Of a stretch of 64,000 nt of DNA, positions 1 to 13,800 are shown in pieces. The stretch is from Tetranychus cinnabarinus (taxonomy: Eukaryota; Arthropoda; Arachnida; Trombidiformes; Tetranychidae). Below the pieces are notes generated by a model, which did no database searches, was not told the DNA's origin, and saw nothing but the letters and a program-made list of their open reading frames with translations. The position numbers were made by a program, and so were the translations under genes. The stretch's first letter is position 1. Each line of letters starts with the position of its first letter. Where the stretch lies: NCBI GenBank assembly GCA_022266195.1, contig WHVY01000003.1, positions 5,952,001-6,016,000 of the forward strand. The letters are read 5' to 3'.

Positions 1-651
1 TGATTGGTCATAATTGAAATTAATTTGCCCATTTTTTGGCTCTTTCATTAGCTATTTTCACTTCATTCAATTACTTTGATAATAGCTTGTTGATATAACC
101 TGAGACAAATTGCTGTTATATTAATATAAACTGGATTGGTCGGAATTACATTGAATTTGCTTGTTAAATTTGATTTACTCGTCAGATTTATTGTAACAAA
201 ATTGATGCATCAATCGGTACATTTTTGTTTACACCTTTTAACAATTTACAATCAAATTTCTTTTCATTGGTTTGCATATAATTCAAGTATTCAAGATTTT
301 CACGTTTATTCAAATAACAGGTGAGTCTGGAAGCAGAAAAAAACGATTTGATTACAATTGAATTATAGAAACGGATAAATCTTTGGCTTCCAATTTTGTC
401 ATTTCAAATGATTAATAGATAAAGTAAAATTTTTCAATTGCTTTGATTAAATTATAATTATACGAAATTGGAGCTTTTCAATTTGACTGTTAAAAAGTGT
501 TAGAAATGGTGACATAAATAAAAATTTAAATATATATATTTATATTTTTATATTGAATCGATATTTTTAATTAACAAATTAAATTGGAGCAAATTTTTGC
601 CAAAATCGAAACAATTAAATAAATTTTAATCAATATTGAACGCAAGTTTAC

Positions 652-1305
652 CTAAGAATATTTGAGTTTGTAAATAGAAACGGCCAATATGATTAGACTA
701 AAACAAAATAAAGTGATCGATATTATCAAGGCATTTCTAATAGTCATTGGTGTGTTGTTGTTCATTCGGATGCTAATTTCTGGCGATGCATCGGTGGAAT
801 CAAAAAGAAGTCCATATCTTGGTGTAAATGTTGGTGATGGAGAGAGGTCTATAGTCGGAGTAGTGGGATCATCTACAGTTGGAATTATTCTTTTCATTAT
901 TCTACCATGTTCTGGTTTCTTTTCTGAATCAAGTTTCAAAGGACTCGGTTCTTCTTGCCAGCCTCCACGTTTCATCTCTAAGGCCAACTCTTCCAATTCT
1001 TTTTTAATATCAGTGCCAGGTCTGGTTATTCGGCGCCGATTATACAGACTGGGTCTTATTGTTCGCCGCTCTTTCTGTCGACGCTCAACTTCAGATTTCC
1101 TTTCTTCCTCAATATCGTCAAGCCATGCAGTTAAATCCTCTCTGTTACGAAGCTCATCAAGATTACGATTAACTTCGGGTGATGCTGTTTCACTACCACT
1201 AATCGATGGTGTGAGGGGTGGAAGTTTGGTCTTCTTTTTGTCATCCTTTTTGTCATCCTCCTTGGGCTTCTCACTATCAGATGAGCCTCCAGGTTTATCG
1301 GGCAT
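652..1305 (-). CDS. Predicted tail-anchored acidic/basic protein, function unknown (separate gene or alternative last exon)
   Basis: An uninterrupted 217-codon frame starts at ATG 1305 and stops at TAG 652. The N-terminal half is highly charged: a Lys/Asp-rich run at about residues 12–28, then a Glu/Arg-rich stretch at about 45–85 that looks helical. The middle is Pro/Thr-rich. The last 30 residues form one hydrophobic segment (around ALIISITLFCFSLIILAVSI) followed by a short basic end, the layout of a tail-anchored membrane protein. I do not recognise the family. A splice acceptor (ttctag) lies about 10 nt before the ATG, so either there is a 5'-UTR intron or this is the last exon of the CUB/lectin gene just upstream. 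The preceding exon's strong donor gives phase 2, which does not fit this frame. That favours a separate gene, but a weaker phase-1 donor 11 nt earlier would fit. The stop TAG is followed directly by GTAAAC, a donor-like sequence. The long plus-strand frame opposite it is a shadow. Confidence 0.6.
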   Translation of the reverse strand: MPDKPGGSSDSEKPKEDDKKDDKKKTKLPPLTPSISGSETASPEVNRNLDELRNREDLTAWLDDIEEERKSEVERRQKERRTIRPSLYNRRRITRPGTDIKKELEELALEMKRGGWQEEPSPLKLDSEKKPEHGRIMKRIIPTVDDPTTPTIDLSPSPTFTPRYGLLFDSTDASPEISIRMNNNTPMTIRNALIISITLFCFSLIILAVSIYKLKYS

Positions 1306-1845
1306 AATAATATCTAGAAATTGAAAAACACGTTAATCAATTAATATATTCACAGTATAAAAGTATAACTAATGAGCTTGATCAACAGCTTGTTCATTTA
1401 AATTATAATATCCTCGCGATATTGATAGATTTAAGTTAAGCTTGAATCAAATCCCATTAGTAATTTCTTGAGGAACGTTTAACAATAGCAAACAATCCTT
1501 TACAATAGTTTACAATGAAAAAGGTATTCACTTTAGAGGTTACAGTTCTTTATCTATCTATGATATTCCATATTTTTTATGATTCTGATCATTCCATAAC
1601 GATTTTTGTTGATCCTTGAGCTGGTGAAAAAATTGGAAGCACAATGAGCATTAATCAGGTTTTTTAATTTGACGAACCAAAATTGTACTTTCACTCCAAG
1701 TTTCGTCGCTGAGAACAAAATTGAAAAGAATATTTTTTATGATAATTTATTGTTGATACAGGATTTTTAATTTAAAATTGTTATGTTTATATTTCGATTT
1801 GAAAAATCTGTCTTTTCAATTAAAGTTTTCGCAACTGAACAGACC

Positions 1846-4800
1846 TTACCTCGAATCACCCTGATTAGGACTAACTGAGGGATTGATTGCTGGTGATGTC
1901 ATCATTTTGGACACTTTCCTCCGGCTTCTTGGTTGAACAATTATATCCGCGTCCTCTGAATCTCCAGTTGTTGGTAAGCTAAAATTATTTTAAATGAAAT
2001 GAAATTATATTACATTGTAAAAATAAACGCAATTTGATTTACTTATGATTCCGGTGTACCTTTGAGATGGTGATTTCAATTTGGCTCTTCTATCATACCA
2101 AGATTTACCATGACCTCGTCCTGACCTGATGGTATCAAATGAGAGTGCAGTATCTGAGATTGACATTTTCCTTGACTCTTTCCCTAAATTGGTTGCTCTG
2201 AAAGATTTTGTCCAACCCTTCGAAGACTTATTATGGTCATCATACCTTTCAGAATCAAGTCTCCTTAAACTTCCTCTTGGCGATGCTGACTTCACTCCCC
2301 TTGGACTGGGTGGACATGGACTGTACGCATTCAGACTCCTAGTTGAATGCATTGTCGCCATTAATTCATCGTCATTAGTGGAAAGGTATGATTCAGATGA
2401 AGATGAGGAGGACGTTGAAATGGGAGATGATTTGTCTTTTGATCGCACACCTGAAACTCCTTGCTGTTGATCACCATAATAGCGTCTCATTGGAAATGAA
2501 TCTGTACGAGTCATTGGTCGATGTCTATTAACATTGCCTCCTAACCCGCAGCTTGCTCTATTTGATTTGTTGGACGAAGAGGAAGATGATGATGTAGCCA
2601 TGGCTGGCTCACACAGACTTTGGGAACTTTTAGATGAAACGTGATAAACTGACTTCTTTGAAGAAAGACGACGATTGAATCGACTACGTCCTGGAGATCT
2701 AAGCTCACGGAAAGTATAGTCGTCGACTGCTACCATTTGCATATCAGTCTCATCTGAATCAGATGAAGTTGTTATCGATTTAATCAATCCAGGCCAAGAA
2801 GGATTCCTTTGAATTGGAGGTTTAACACGCATCATTGGACTTCGAGGACGTTGTTGAGCAATATGTGAGGTTAATAATGATCCTGAACTTGCTTTGGTTA
2901 AACCTGAACCAGTTCCATATAAAAGTAACTCATCGCTTTCACCCATAACATAATCATCTAAGGATAAAGTATTATTACCTGATTTGTTCCTAATTGCTTG
3001 AGATCTTGATTCCCTTAAAGAGCTTGGTGGAACTCCTATTGTTTTATGAAGTTGCTTCATTGCCAACAGTCTTTCTCGTTTAGCCAATAAAGTTGGTGGA
3101 ACTCGAACATCAGATAATTCTGAATCTGAATCGGGTTCAAGTCTCTCAGGGCCTCCGTATACTACTTCAGTCATAAACTGACTTCCATGACTCGAAGTCC
3201 CGGGACTTACCGGATCTTGCATGGATGATCTCCTTGGACTAGATGGACCTGAATTTTCACCGATACATTTCAAATTTTCTCGACTCTTCATGATTCGGCG
3301 TTTAACTGAGGAAGAGTTTCTCGGCGCATAATTGACAGCTGGAATAGTCAAGAAATTACCAAAATTTGAGCTTTTCTTAAAATGAGGTGGCTGCTGTTGA
3401 TTTGGTAATCTAACACGTCCAGATCCATCTGAAATGGAGCCAGGAGGGACATCAATAGATTCTGGTATGAAGACACTTTGTAAATTTGTATCTACTCCTC
3501 CGATTTCATCCAAAATAGGTGAAGATGAATTGGTTCGTGAAATTCCTGGTGATGAAAATGATGAATATCCTGAGGTGCTTAAATTTGATTCTGAAATGGT
3601 ATGAGCAGAGACAGCCTTCAACTCAGGCTGTAAGCCATGGCAGTGACTAATTTGTCCACCATCATCATTGTTAATTGTTATCTGAGGAACATTCAACTCT
3701 AAAGAGTATTTTCTTCCATTGGATTCTAAAGAAGGCCGATTTGACTCCATTTTGTAATTTTTAGCCTTATTTTGTCTCATTTCAGGAGGAATACAAGGTG
3801 GTTCGGATAATCTTCTCGCTGCAAGTGATTCATTTGCTGGCGATAGGGAGTGTTTCCTGTCATCATTACTTCTATCCATATCTTGACAGAAACCATGATC
3901 AATAGAGTCAATATAACTGTCTTCATTTCGTCGTTCACCATGAGGTGACCCTGCATTGTTATTCCTGTGATATCCTTTACCATTAACATCTAGTTCTTCC
4001 CCTTCATTATCATTATCATCATCATCTGGGGAATCGATTCGGATCTCATAACCAGTAATAATCGTTGGCGAATGTCTTCCTGGGCCTGGTATTGGAGGTA
4101 ATTCAGAATCTGAAATGTCCTGATATTCAACTGATGCTCGAGTCACCATTATTTCAGGCACAGTGATATGATTGGGTGATCCCGAGTCACTCGAACTTGA
4201 TAAATCACTAGGAGGTCGACGTGGTGAAGGGCTGCGTTTTATACGAAATGATGATCGGGGTCTTGCAATGAGACCGCCATTTGATCCTCCACTTGAGCTT
4301 CCATTGTTAGTATCTTTATCTAATCGAAGGCATGACTTGGAAATGCTTTGAATATGTTCAATATTTGTTAAAATACCTTCAACCTCGGAATCTTGAGTCA
4401 TTAACTTTTCTAATCGCTTAGAGTGTTCAACCTCAATAATTGAATTCAACTTTGGACTGTATCCTTCTGACATGGAAGTTTCATGGTATTCTTGATCTTC
4501 TTGTGAGTTTTCTCGAATCGCATGAAATTGGAGGCGAGAAAGAGCTCGAGCTGACATTACTGCATGTGATAATGATGAAGATGATTGAGGATTTACAAAA
4601 AGATCGTAAGACTTCCTGGAAGAGACGGGTGACAATTTCTGCTCGGCATCAGAAGAGGAATCTTGTGTGGCTTGTTGACCTGATCGCAAATCGAAAAGAG
4701 CCGCTTTTTTACTGCGAATTTTTGATTCACTTAATCGTATGAAGTCATCAAGGCTCATCCTTCTTTCCTTTGATTTAAGGCCACCTGAGACAAGGCTTGA

Positions 4801-7800
4801 TAGGATTCGAGATTTTTCATCTCGTTCAAATGATGATACAAGGCCAGAAGCTGAATTACCCATTGATTTTGATGAAAAAAATAGCAAAGGAGGAAATTTT
4901 CGTCTTGAGCTACCAAAACCACTACCTCCTGTTCCAGAAGTAAGTTCGGTATCTGAGTAACCATCGTCCTTTTCTTTTCGATGGGCAACCTCAGAATCTG
5001 ATAAATGACCAGCATTTGATGATCTTAAACCACGTTTACAGATACGTCCAATAATAGATGATCGCGATCTGGGGAGAGGAGGACTTCTATTGACTGGAGT
5101 TACATTTACAGATACTCCCAAGTTGGACGTTAAACTGTAGCGGTGACCACCTGAAGTCATATCGGTTAATCCAAACGCTGTCAAGGTTTTACTTTTTTCA
5201 ATTTCTTCTTCGAAAAATTTCTCAATCTTTTCAGCAAATTTCTTTTTTAAACAATATACAAGAGATATTAAAGCCAAAACAACAGCCACTGTAATCAATC
5301 CAAGCCAAAATGGTTCCTCAAGCATTCGTTGACTCAAGGGTTTATAGTGGATATGAAGTCGAAATTTATCACAAAAACGGCCTAAAGAAAATATCAAATG
5401 GTAAAAATTAGTAATAAAGAATCTCTATTCTAATAAAGTTTCAAAATCATACCCTCCAACCAAGGTGGACATTCACAGACTGGATTTCCATTAATTAATG
5501 TGCATTTTCCTGAATCACCACAAGGATTAGTTCGATCACAGGTACCAACCGAGTCACGACAATTACGACCAGTAAAACCTCTATTACAATGACAAACATA
5601 GTCGTTTGTCTCGAAATTTATTTTACATACACCATTGTTGGAGCAAACATTAAGATCACACAAAGTTAAATGGCAAAACAATCCAGTCCAATAAGCTGAA
5701 CATTGGCACAGTGATATTGGTTGACCTGAAGATGTTGTTCGATTAACACAGATACCATTTGAGCTGCATGGATTATAAATACAGGAGTCGACTGGATAAT
5801 CACGAGCGAGAAATTTAGTTTTATTCAACAAAAAAGGATCTAAATGTTTGAATAGAAAAAAGATATTTTTATAGGATTAAAAGATTTTTTTAAACAGATT
5901 GAAAGTATGAAATTGTGTAAAAATTGTATCAAATCTTGTTTAAAATCATACTTTACCTGAATCTGTTTTATAAATCAATTGGAATGTATGACCAGAGTCT
6001 GTTTCATGGTTACTCGGACTCAGATTGGAAATCAGTATTTTAAGAGTGTGAAATCTTGAAATAAAAGTACGATAATCTGCCAAATTATTTTTACCATTTT
6101 TAGATAATTTACAAAGTGACCAAATATTGGGTGTCGGAGGATTCAAATCGGTTGATCCGTATGAATCTACCAAAGATATTGAAAAATCTTTGAACAAGCT
6201 GAATGGGGAACAGGGATTTGATGTGATGGCCATCTGACTAGATCTGGAAGCACGTAATTCAATTTTAAATCCAACCTGAGTCCTCAGATAGACAGTATAG
6301 TTCAGGTTTGATGGAGCTTTGTGCGGATAGTTCATACTTGTTAGCCGGCCAAATGTATTGGCTTGGAGATAGAGAATAGTAGGAATGGTTTGTGAGCGTG
6401 TGACTATTTCATATTTGAACTTGAAACCACGAAAATTTTGAAACGGATTGTGAAACTTTCGTCGGCGTGTTTGATAGTGAATTTTAAGAGTATGATCATA
6501 GGATAGAAACTGTTGACCAGTAAGAAGATCTTTATTTTCAATTGAGCCACATAAAGTTATATTCCTAGTGCCATCTAATTCAAGAAGGAGATATTCGGAA
6601 TTGGAGGATAACCGATTTCGACATCGATTATCACGAAGTGTACGCTTGGCTTGTCCAAGATTAAAATCAATAAGGGTAAGCAGGATCTAAAATGAAAGAG
6701 AAAGAATTTAGGGTTGTTGGACACATTAAATCATTTGAAAGATGTTTTGATGTTCTATCCCTAATCCCTTGGAATAAATGCTACAATAATGATAATGATA
6801 TCATAAATAATTCAGAAGTTCAAAGTCTTGATGTGATTTAGACATTAATTCCTATAAATACTCTAGTAATGTAATTTAAATTGGAAAACTAATTTTGTTT
6901 AAGATGTTTTATTGAATTATATTAAATAAATTAATATAACGTCTCTGAGAGTGCTTATAGATTTAGCATCACGAACTATATTATGAGAAGCAATCAAACT
7001 TACCAGATTATCTTTAGGTGCAACCAGAATAAATGAGCAATTGAGTGAAGGTAGACTCCAATTGGGGTAACCTGGAGATTCGATGAAGCCAGTTTTATTG
7101 ATTGAAGTGATCGTTAAAGGTCTAGAACACCAACTCGGATCTATTATACGCCAATTGAGCTTGAATCCAGTTCCACGATTTGAGTAATCCGTATGAAAAT
7201 AAATGGTTACTCGAGGAGACTTAGAAAAGTATGTTAAATTATTTAGATGATCACCAGATTCAATAAGACCACAGATACGTTCCTTGGAACCAAGACTTGT
7301 TTCAATTATCTCTAAATAATCGTAGAGGCACTCTTGTTGCCATTCAATTTCAACAACATCAAACCAGATGACAATGACTGAATGACGGTCCAAGCTTGTG
7401 ATATTCACATGATAATTTAAATTGTTCAAATAAAGTCCAGGGTAATTGGGCGAATCCAAAGATCCATTTATTTGATTAGTTAACGTCAAATTGCGAACTT
7501 CGCTTAAATCTATTAGAGTCCAGAGCCATCAGGAATTTAAAAATGAAGATAAGAAAAACATTAATTAAAAATTAAATAAATTAGAGGTTGTATTCAGACT
7601 CAAGATTTGTGTTTTTAATCAATGCTTAATAAATTAAAACAAAGAAACGGTTAATTTAAAAAAGGGAATAGAAAAAGCTTTTAAACCTTTTTTAACAATA
7701 GAGATGGCGCTCTTACAGCTAAATTACCAATTTTTCCCTTTCAATAATTGTGATATTTTAGTTTTAATTCAATTTAGTTTACCAAATCTGCAATTTGTTG

Positions 7801-10800
7801 TTTTATTTGTGTTTTGAGTTAAAATTGAATAGTTCATGCATCTACGAATTTCATCAAATAGTTTGATTTTTATTCATTCGTGTCAGAAACAATCAAAGTA
7901 AAGTCCGACTCAATCAATATTCAATTTTGTTAAGAACCGTTGCCAAATCAAATAGACTTGAATAAAAATTGCCAACCAAGAGACTCAGGTTCATTTTTGA
8001 CTGCAACTTCCATTTCTCAACAATTAAATCGACCTAAACAAATGATATTTGCAAATTACCGACTATAACTCGTCAATTTACACCAGAGAACAAGAGTTTA
8101 AGCTAAAAACATGAACATGGAAAAACTCCAACTGGGATGGATCAAAAACAATTAGGAGACAATTGAAGACTGGGAATAATTTCACTTCAACCAAAAGCAA
8201 AAAGAGACCATCCATTTGATTCATTGGAGTAATTCAATTCAACTCAATCTTATCATCCATTAAACACATGGGAAGGAGATGATAACTGAAACCCAAGTCT
8301 AAAACCACTGAAAACCTCGGAAAATAGGAAACATTACGTATCAAAAACTGCAGAGGAATCTAAAGAAGAAACAAAATATCTCATTGATTGAGCTTTACAA
8401 CAATACGAGATAATAAACAGTTATTCAACATTCCCTGAACCTTACCAATCACAAGACCCTTTATTATTTGTAATCTTAAAACGACCATTTCTGTTGTGAT
8501 TTTAGTCTATAATTTTGTATAAGGTTAAAGATTAATAAACGAAGAAACTCTATCTGAATTTCAACTCTGGCTTATTTATTTTCAAATGAAATTACCTTAA
8601 ACAACCTAATTGAATAAATTAATTAGTTAAATTGCTTGACTTGATTGTAAATATTTTCAATGTTAATTCTTGTCAACATTTGCACGTAACCTTTGCGACA
8701 AAAATATTACCTTTTCCAAGAGCTCTGAAGCAATTCAATGAATCTCTTTGTGTTTTCATTTCAAGTTGGTTTTTATTTTGTAAAAAAGTAAACATTACAT
8801 GTTGGTATGTAAATTAATTGAACAACTCTGAATCGTGATATGAATCACCAAACAAATTACGTTTCCTGATTAAATAGATTCAACCTCTAAATGGTTCAAC
8901 ATTTCTCTATATTGCCATGATTACAATCCATTTTTAGCATCGATTTTGAAAAATGCTAAAACTGACCAACAATGGAAAGAAAACTTGAAATTGATTGTGA
9001 TCATATATTGACAATTGATGTAATCTTTATGATGATACAAGTGACATATTGATCAGATTCAGTGATAGATGTGAAATAACAAAGGATGAACCTAAAGTTG
9101 ACAGAAATACAACGACATGAAAAAAAGATATGAACTAGGTCAGCCGTGAAGCGGCGTAGTCTGAGCGAGCGTGCAGAGGGCTAAGGAGACTGAATTCTGA
9201 GGGTTTTAAAAATTTGATTAGTCCGCATGCTAAATGGCAATATAACATAGAAAATTCCGATTGATGGAATACCTTTATTATCACTTATTATCACTATTTT
9301 TAATGTAAGCAAATGGTTTAAAGTTGTAACAAAAAAATTTTGAAAATTTCCGAAAAAATAGGTTTTACTTGCTCTACCATAAACTTGGTCAGCTAAACCG
9401 ATTTTTATTTCAAGTTTTCATAGTAAAATTAAAAGCTTTATAAGAAAAAGACTTGAACAAAAATGTAGAATGAAGTGTTATAGACTTCCAGAAAAAACGA
9501 CTTTTATGCAGTTTTTTTGGAAACGGATGTTTCAAAACCGGAAATTCAGTATCGATGGTGAAGAAGACCATGTGTTGTATACGCAGTGTAAGTACGCAAG
9601 TCGTCAACGCGAATCTACGCACTCCTTGATGATTTTCGTGTAAAACCCTTTTTAGCCTATAAAACCTGTGGGCATTTTTTTTCGCGAAAAAAAAACCTTT
9701 CAGAAATTCTTTAGATTTGTGTGATGAGCTATCGTAAGTTTGAATGTAGTGAGTTGAATGGTTGCTGTGATAATGTTTAAAAAAGGTGAAATTTTGGTAG
9801 TGTAGGGAGGGAAATTATAAGTCTTTGCTTCGCTCAGACTAATTATTGGTTCAACCTTTTCCATTGCTATTTGCTTTTCACTCAACCATTTGTTGGCCAT
9901 TTTTTGTTCAATGGGTCAAGATGAAAGTTGACAATTACTGTGCAAACAAATCTCAACTGTTTCCCAATTTACCTGGAAAATTGAGTAATGATTCTATTGA
10001 TAGCCATTTCTTATGAAAACTCTGTGTCCAAAGAGAGACGCCAATCAATTATGCTTTCAAAATTATTAATCTGTTGGACTTGGTTAACATGAATCTCTCA
10101 TGAAATGATGATGTTAATCAAATTGATAAATAAACTGCTACATATTGATATAATCAGTCATGCAAATCTGAACCTTGTTGGTTGACAATCAATCAAAAGA
10201 AACTGTTTCAGCTTATTTAATAAGATTGTCAATCGTCTTTCAATCCTTTCAATAGGAACATTTCATTTAACTAATGGAAAATGCTTTCTCCAACTTCACA
10301 GGAATGTAAAACCATTGTGGCAACAAATTCAATTGAAACTATTAGGTGATCCAAATAAGCCTGTAACCCAAAATTGCCAAAATTCTGGTCAATCAATATT
10401 CAATGAGAGAAATGTTGGAAATTTTCCAGTTTAAATAAATTGTGTGTTAAAGTGAAATGACTAAATGAATTGATGACAATATTGATGTTCATTTGGCGAA
10501 ATGAATCATTGAATGTGGAGTATTTTTTGATTACCAGAAAAATGGGAAAAATATTGAAGTTTACTTACCAACTGATTTTTTCTTGCATATATATCCAGCT
10601 TGGTGATTACATTCAACTGATCGATATTCAATATTTCGATTAGATGAATCAATTGAGAAAATATTGCACATTTTTCTGTTTTCTTGATATTCTTCATTCA
10701 TTTCAGTTGGACCAAAAGTCTCACCAACCAACTTGTCGGATAACCAAACATTGGAAGTTTTACTGGATCCAAATTTAATGCCCTTGGCCAGTATCGATCG

Positions 10801-13800
10801 AAACTGGCTGCTATTTTTATTACTTGAAAGGGTGGTTGAGGTGGAAGTAAATGGAGAGACCTGTTGACGTTGGCGATTGTTGATCAACCCAGTGACAACA
10901 CTGTTGCCCTCTTCATCTTCAAAGCTGGGTAAAAGCTCTTGGGTTGCGAAAACTGAATTTTTGGGTTGAAGGATCCAAAAGGCTCGCACAGGTCTTGAAA
11001 GGTCACTTGAAAATCTATCAAGATTTGTGGCAGTGAAAAAGTCGATAACTCGTCGTTCATCATCATAATCACGAATAACCAAAATCTCAGAGTCAATATC
11101 ATTGCAAATACGGCGAGCTGTTGTCCAAGAAACTTCAGGGTAAGATGAGACTAGATAACAATCGCCTTCAAATGGTTGAAACATTTTATCATCACAAAGC
11201 GTTCGACTTTCAGGGTTGGAGGAAGATGCAGAGGATGAGAAAGAACCGGTTACTTTGGGTGAAGACGAGGATGAAGCTGGTCGACTAGCTATTGCATCTG
11301 GTAATAATCGGACTTCTCCTCGAAACCCTCTGTAAGTGTGCGATTCATCGGTAACCAAATCAAGGCGAAGATGTTTACCAACAGTTCGTAAAAGCTTAAT
11401 CTTTGAGTTGTAATCACCACAGTAATGCGAGGAGGAGATTAATGATGACTCGTGATGGTGGTTGTGTGATTTGGATTTCAAATAATTAGAATAACTTTGG
11501 ATATTTAGATAATCGTATTGGCAACTAGAAAAGTAAAGACCATATTGAGAGGTTAAACTTCGACGTTGGTTTTGTTTCAAAAGGGTTTTATTGAACTTAC
11601 TTTGGATCACCTTCTTCCAAAATAAAATCAGTAAAAATAAGCTCAACAAGGTAATCATCATTTGATGAAATAGTAAATGTACAATTTAAATTATTTGGAT
11701 ATGGATTTGGATAACCTGGTGTTGTTAAAACTTCCCAGTTATGTTGGATGCTTAAGATTATATCTTTACCACAAGACAAAATGTTATTAACTGGATTCTC
11801 CTTTGTTTCAACTGTACCTGTTGACAAAAGGGTAATAATGTTATTAAATCAAAGGATCATTGGACAAACAAAAAGCTAAGCCAAAAGGTTTACCAAATAT
11901 CAAGGATAACGAGGTTAATAGAAATTTACCTTCATTTTGCTGTTTATTTATTGGAACTTGGCAAATGAAAGCGTTCCTGGCTTCACATGAAATATCATTC
12001 CAATAATAATGATCACCAGTTGAACCAAAACCTTTGGACGCATATTTAAACTTATTACGGATCTCAACACAATCCTGGTCAGAGAAACCGTCATCACTCG
12101 GTTGTTTGCCGTATTTAATGTTACTTCCCATCTTTTGCCAACCAGTAAACCAATCTAACCAGAAACAAACAATCCAAAATACGATTAAAATCCAAGATCA
12201 ATGATCAAAATACGAGCAAAAGCATTAAATTGACGTGGAAGTTCGTAAAACTTTAAAACCAAAAAGACTAAACATCAAAAGACTTTCATAAACAGTCTAA
12301 AGCAGTGCATAAGGTTGTTAAAACAAACCCAAATCAACACAACTCTCACATTTACACACATATTGAAAACAGATTGAAATAAATGGGCAAATTAGGCTAA
12401 ATATTAATTTCTTACGGATTTAGACTCTGTTGGTTTGAAGAGACACGAAAACTGAGTCTATTTGTGGTGTTGAAACATTTCTCTGATGAAAAGTTCTCGA
12501 GAAAATCGAGTTCGAAGTTGAAACTTCGTTCGCTTTTTTTACGGTTATGGATTCAGATTTTTTCATGAAACTTCTGTCACTTGCGTAACCTTTAATGGGT
12601 AACCATAAAATGAACTTATTTTGAGAAATATAATTCTCTATTTTGTGTAAAACAGGTTAGTTCGATTTTCGTTTAAACTGACTTATTTCTGTGACCGTAA
12701 AATTTAAAGAATTGAAACTTATTATTTGTCCATAAAAATTGTTTCTAAATATCATGGATAAAATATTTTTTTCATTGTATCAATAGTTTTCTTGATTTTG
12801 GCCTTTGGACTAAAAACTTTGAGTCTCATTATTTCGAGAATGGTTCAACTAAAATCACCGTTCTTTGACGAATCATTAGGTATTCTTATGGGCTACAACA
12901 TGATATAACTGAATACCAAATAAAGTCTGTGCTAATTCATTGATAATTATCCGCGTTTGAGTAACCATTTAACTTAATAAATCAAGTTTCGCTATTGACA
13001 TATGAATAAGATAACGCTATAACATTTTTTGTAGGATCTTGAATGATTTCATTTTTTAAATATATCATAGTTGCTAATAAAGACTAATGATTAGTTAAAA
13101 AATGGTGATTGTAGTTGATACTGTTCTCGAAATATTGTGTCTCAAAGTTTTTAGTCCAAAGGCCAAAATCAAGAAAACTGTTGATATATCGAAAAAAATA
13201 TTTTATCCATAATATTTAGAAACAATTTTTATGGACAAATAATAAGTTTCAATTCTTTAAATTTTACGGTCACAGAAATAAGTCAGTTTAAACGAAAATC
13301 GAACTAACCTGTTTTACACAAAATAGAGAATTATATTTCTCAAAATAAGTTCATTTCATGGTTTGTCATCAAAAGTTACATAAGTGACAGAAGTTTCATG
13401 AAAAAATCTGCTTCCATAACCGTACAAAAAGCGAACGAAGTTTCAACTTCGAACTGTATTTTCTCGAGAACTTTTCATCATAGAAATGTTTTAAAAGCAC
13501 AAATAGACTCAGTTTGCATTTCTCTTTAAGCCAACAAAGTTATAATTTGAAAGAAATTAATGTTAGCCCGTTTAAGCATAAATGTGCAATTGGGTTAATC
13601 ATGTCTTTAAGCAAAAACCAGAAAATGATGTTCTCTAGACAAATCAATCAATACTTACTTGTAAAACTAAATGCAGATCCGTCAACCCATTGAAAGTGAT
13701 TCTCATGTTTAGCGTCAGTTGCACCAATCCAGTAGAAATATTTTCCGCTACTAAGGTCACTTAAACTCTCGTCAGATTCAACTGAATCACCTGAACTGAA

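Noticed and set aside
1..651. Left-edge frame at 136–324 ending at a donor-like ACAG|GTGAGT
   Set aside because: No ATG near its start and no recognisable protein. It could be a noncoding exon of a gene beyond the edge, but nothing supports this.
689..1324. 211-codon plus-strand frame
   Set aside because: Ser/Arg-rich mirror of the charged minus-strand gene at 652–1305, with no motif of its own.
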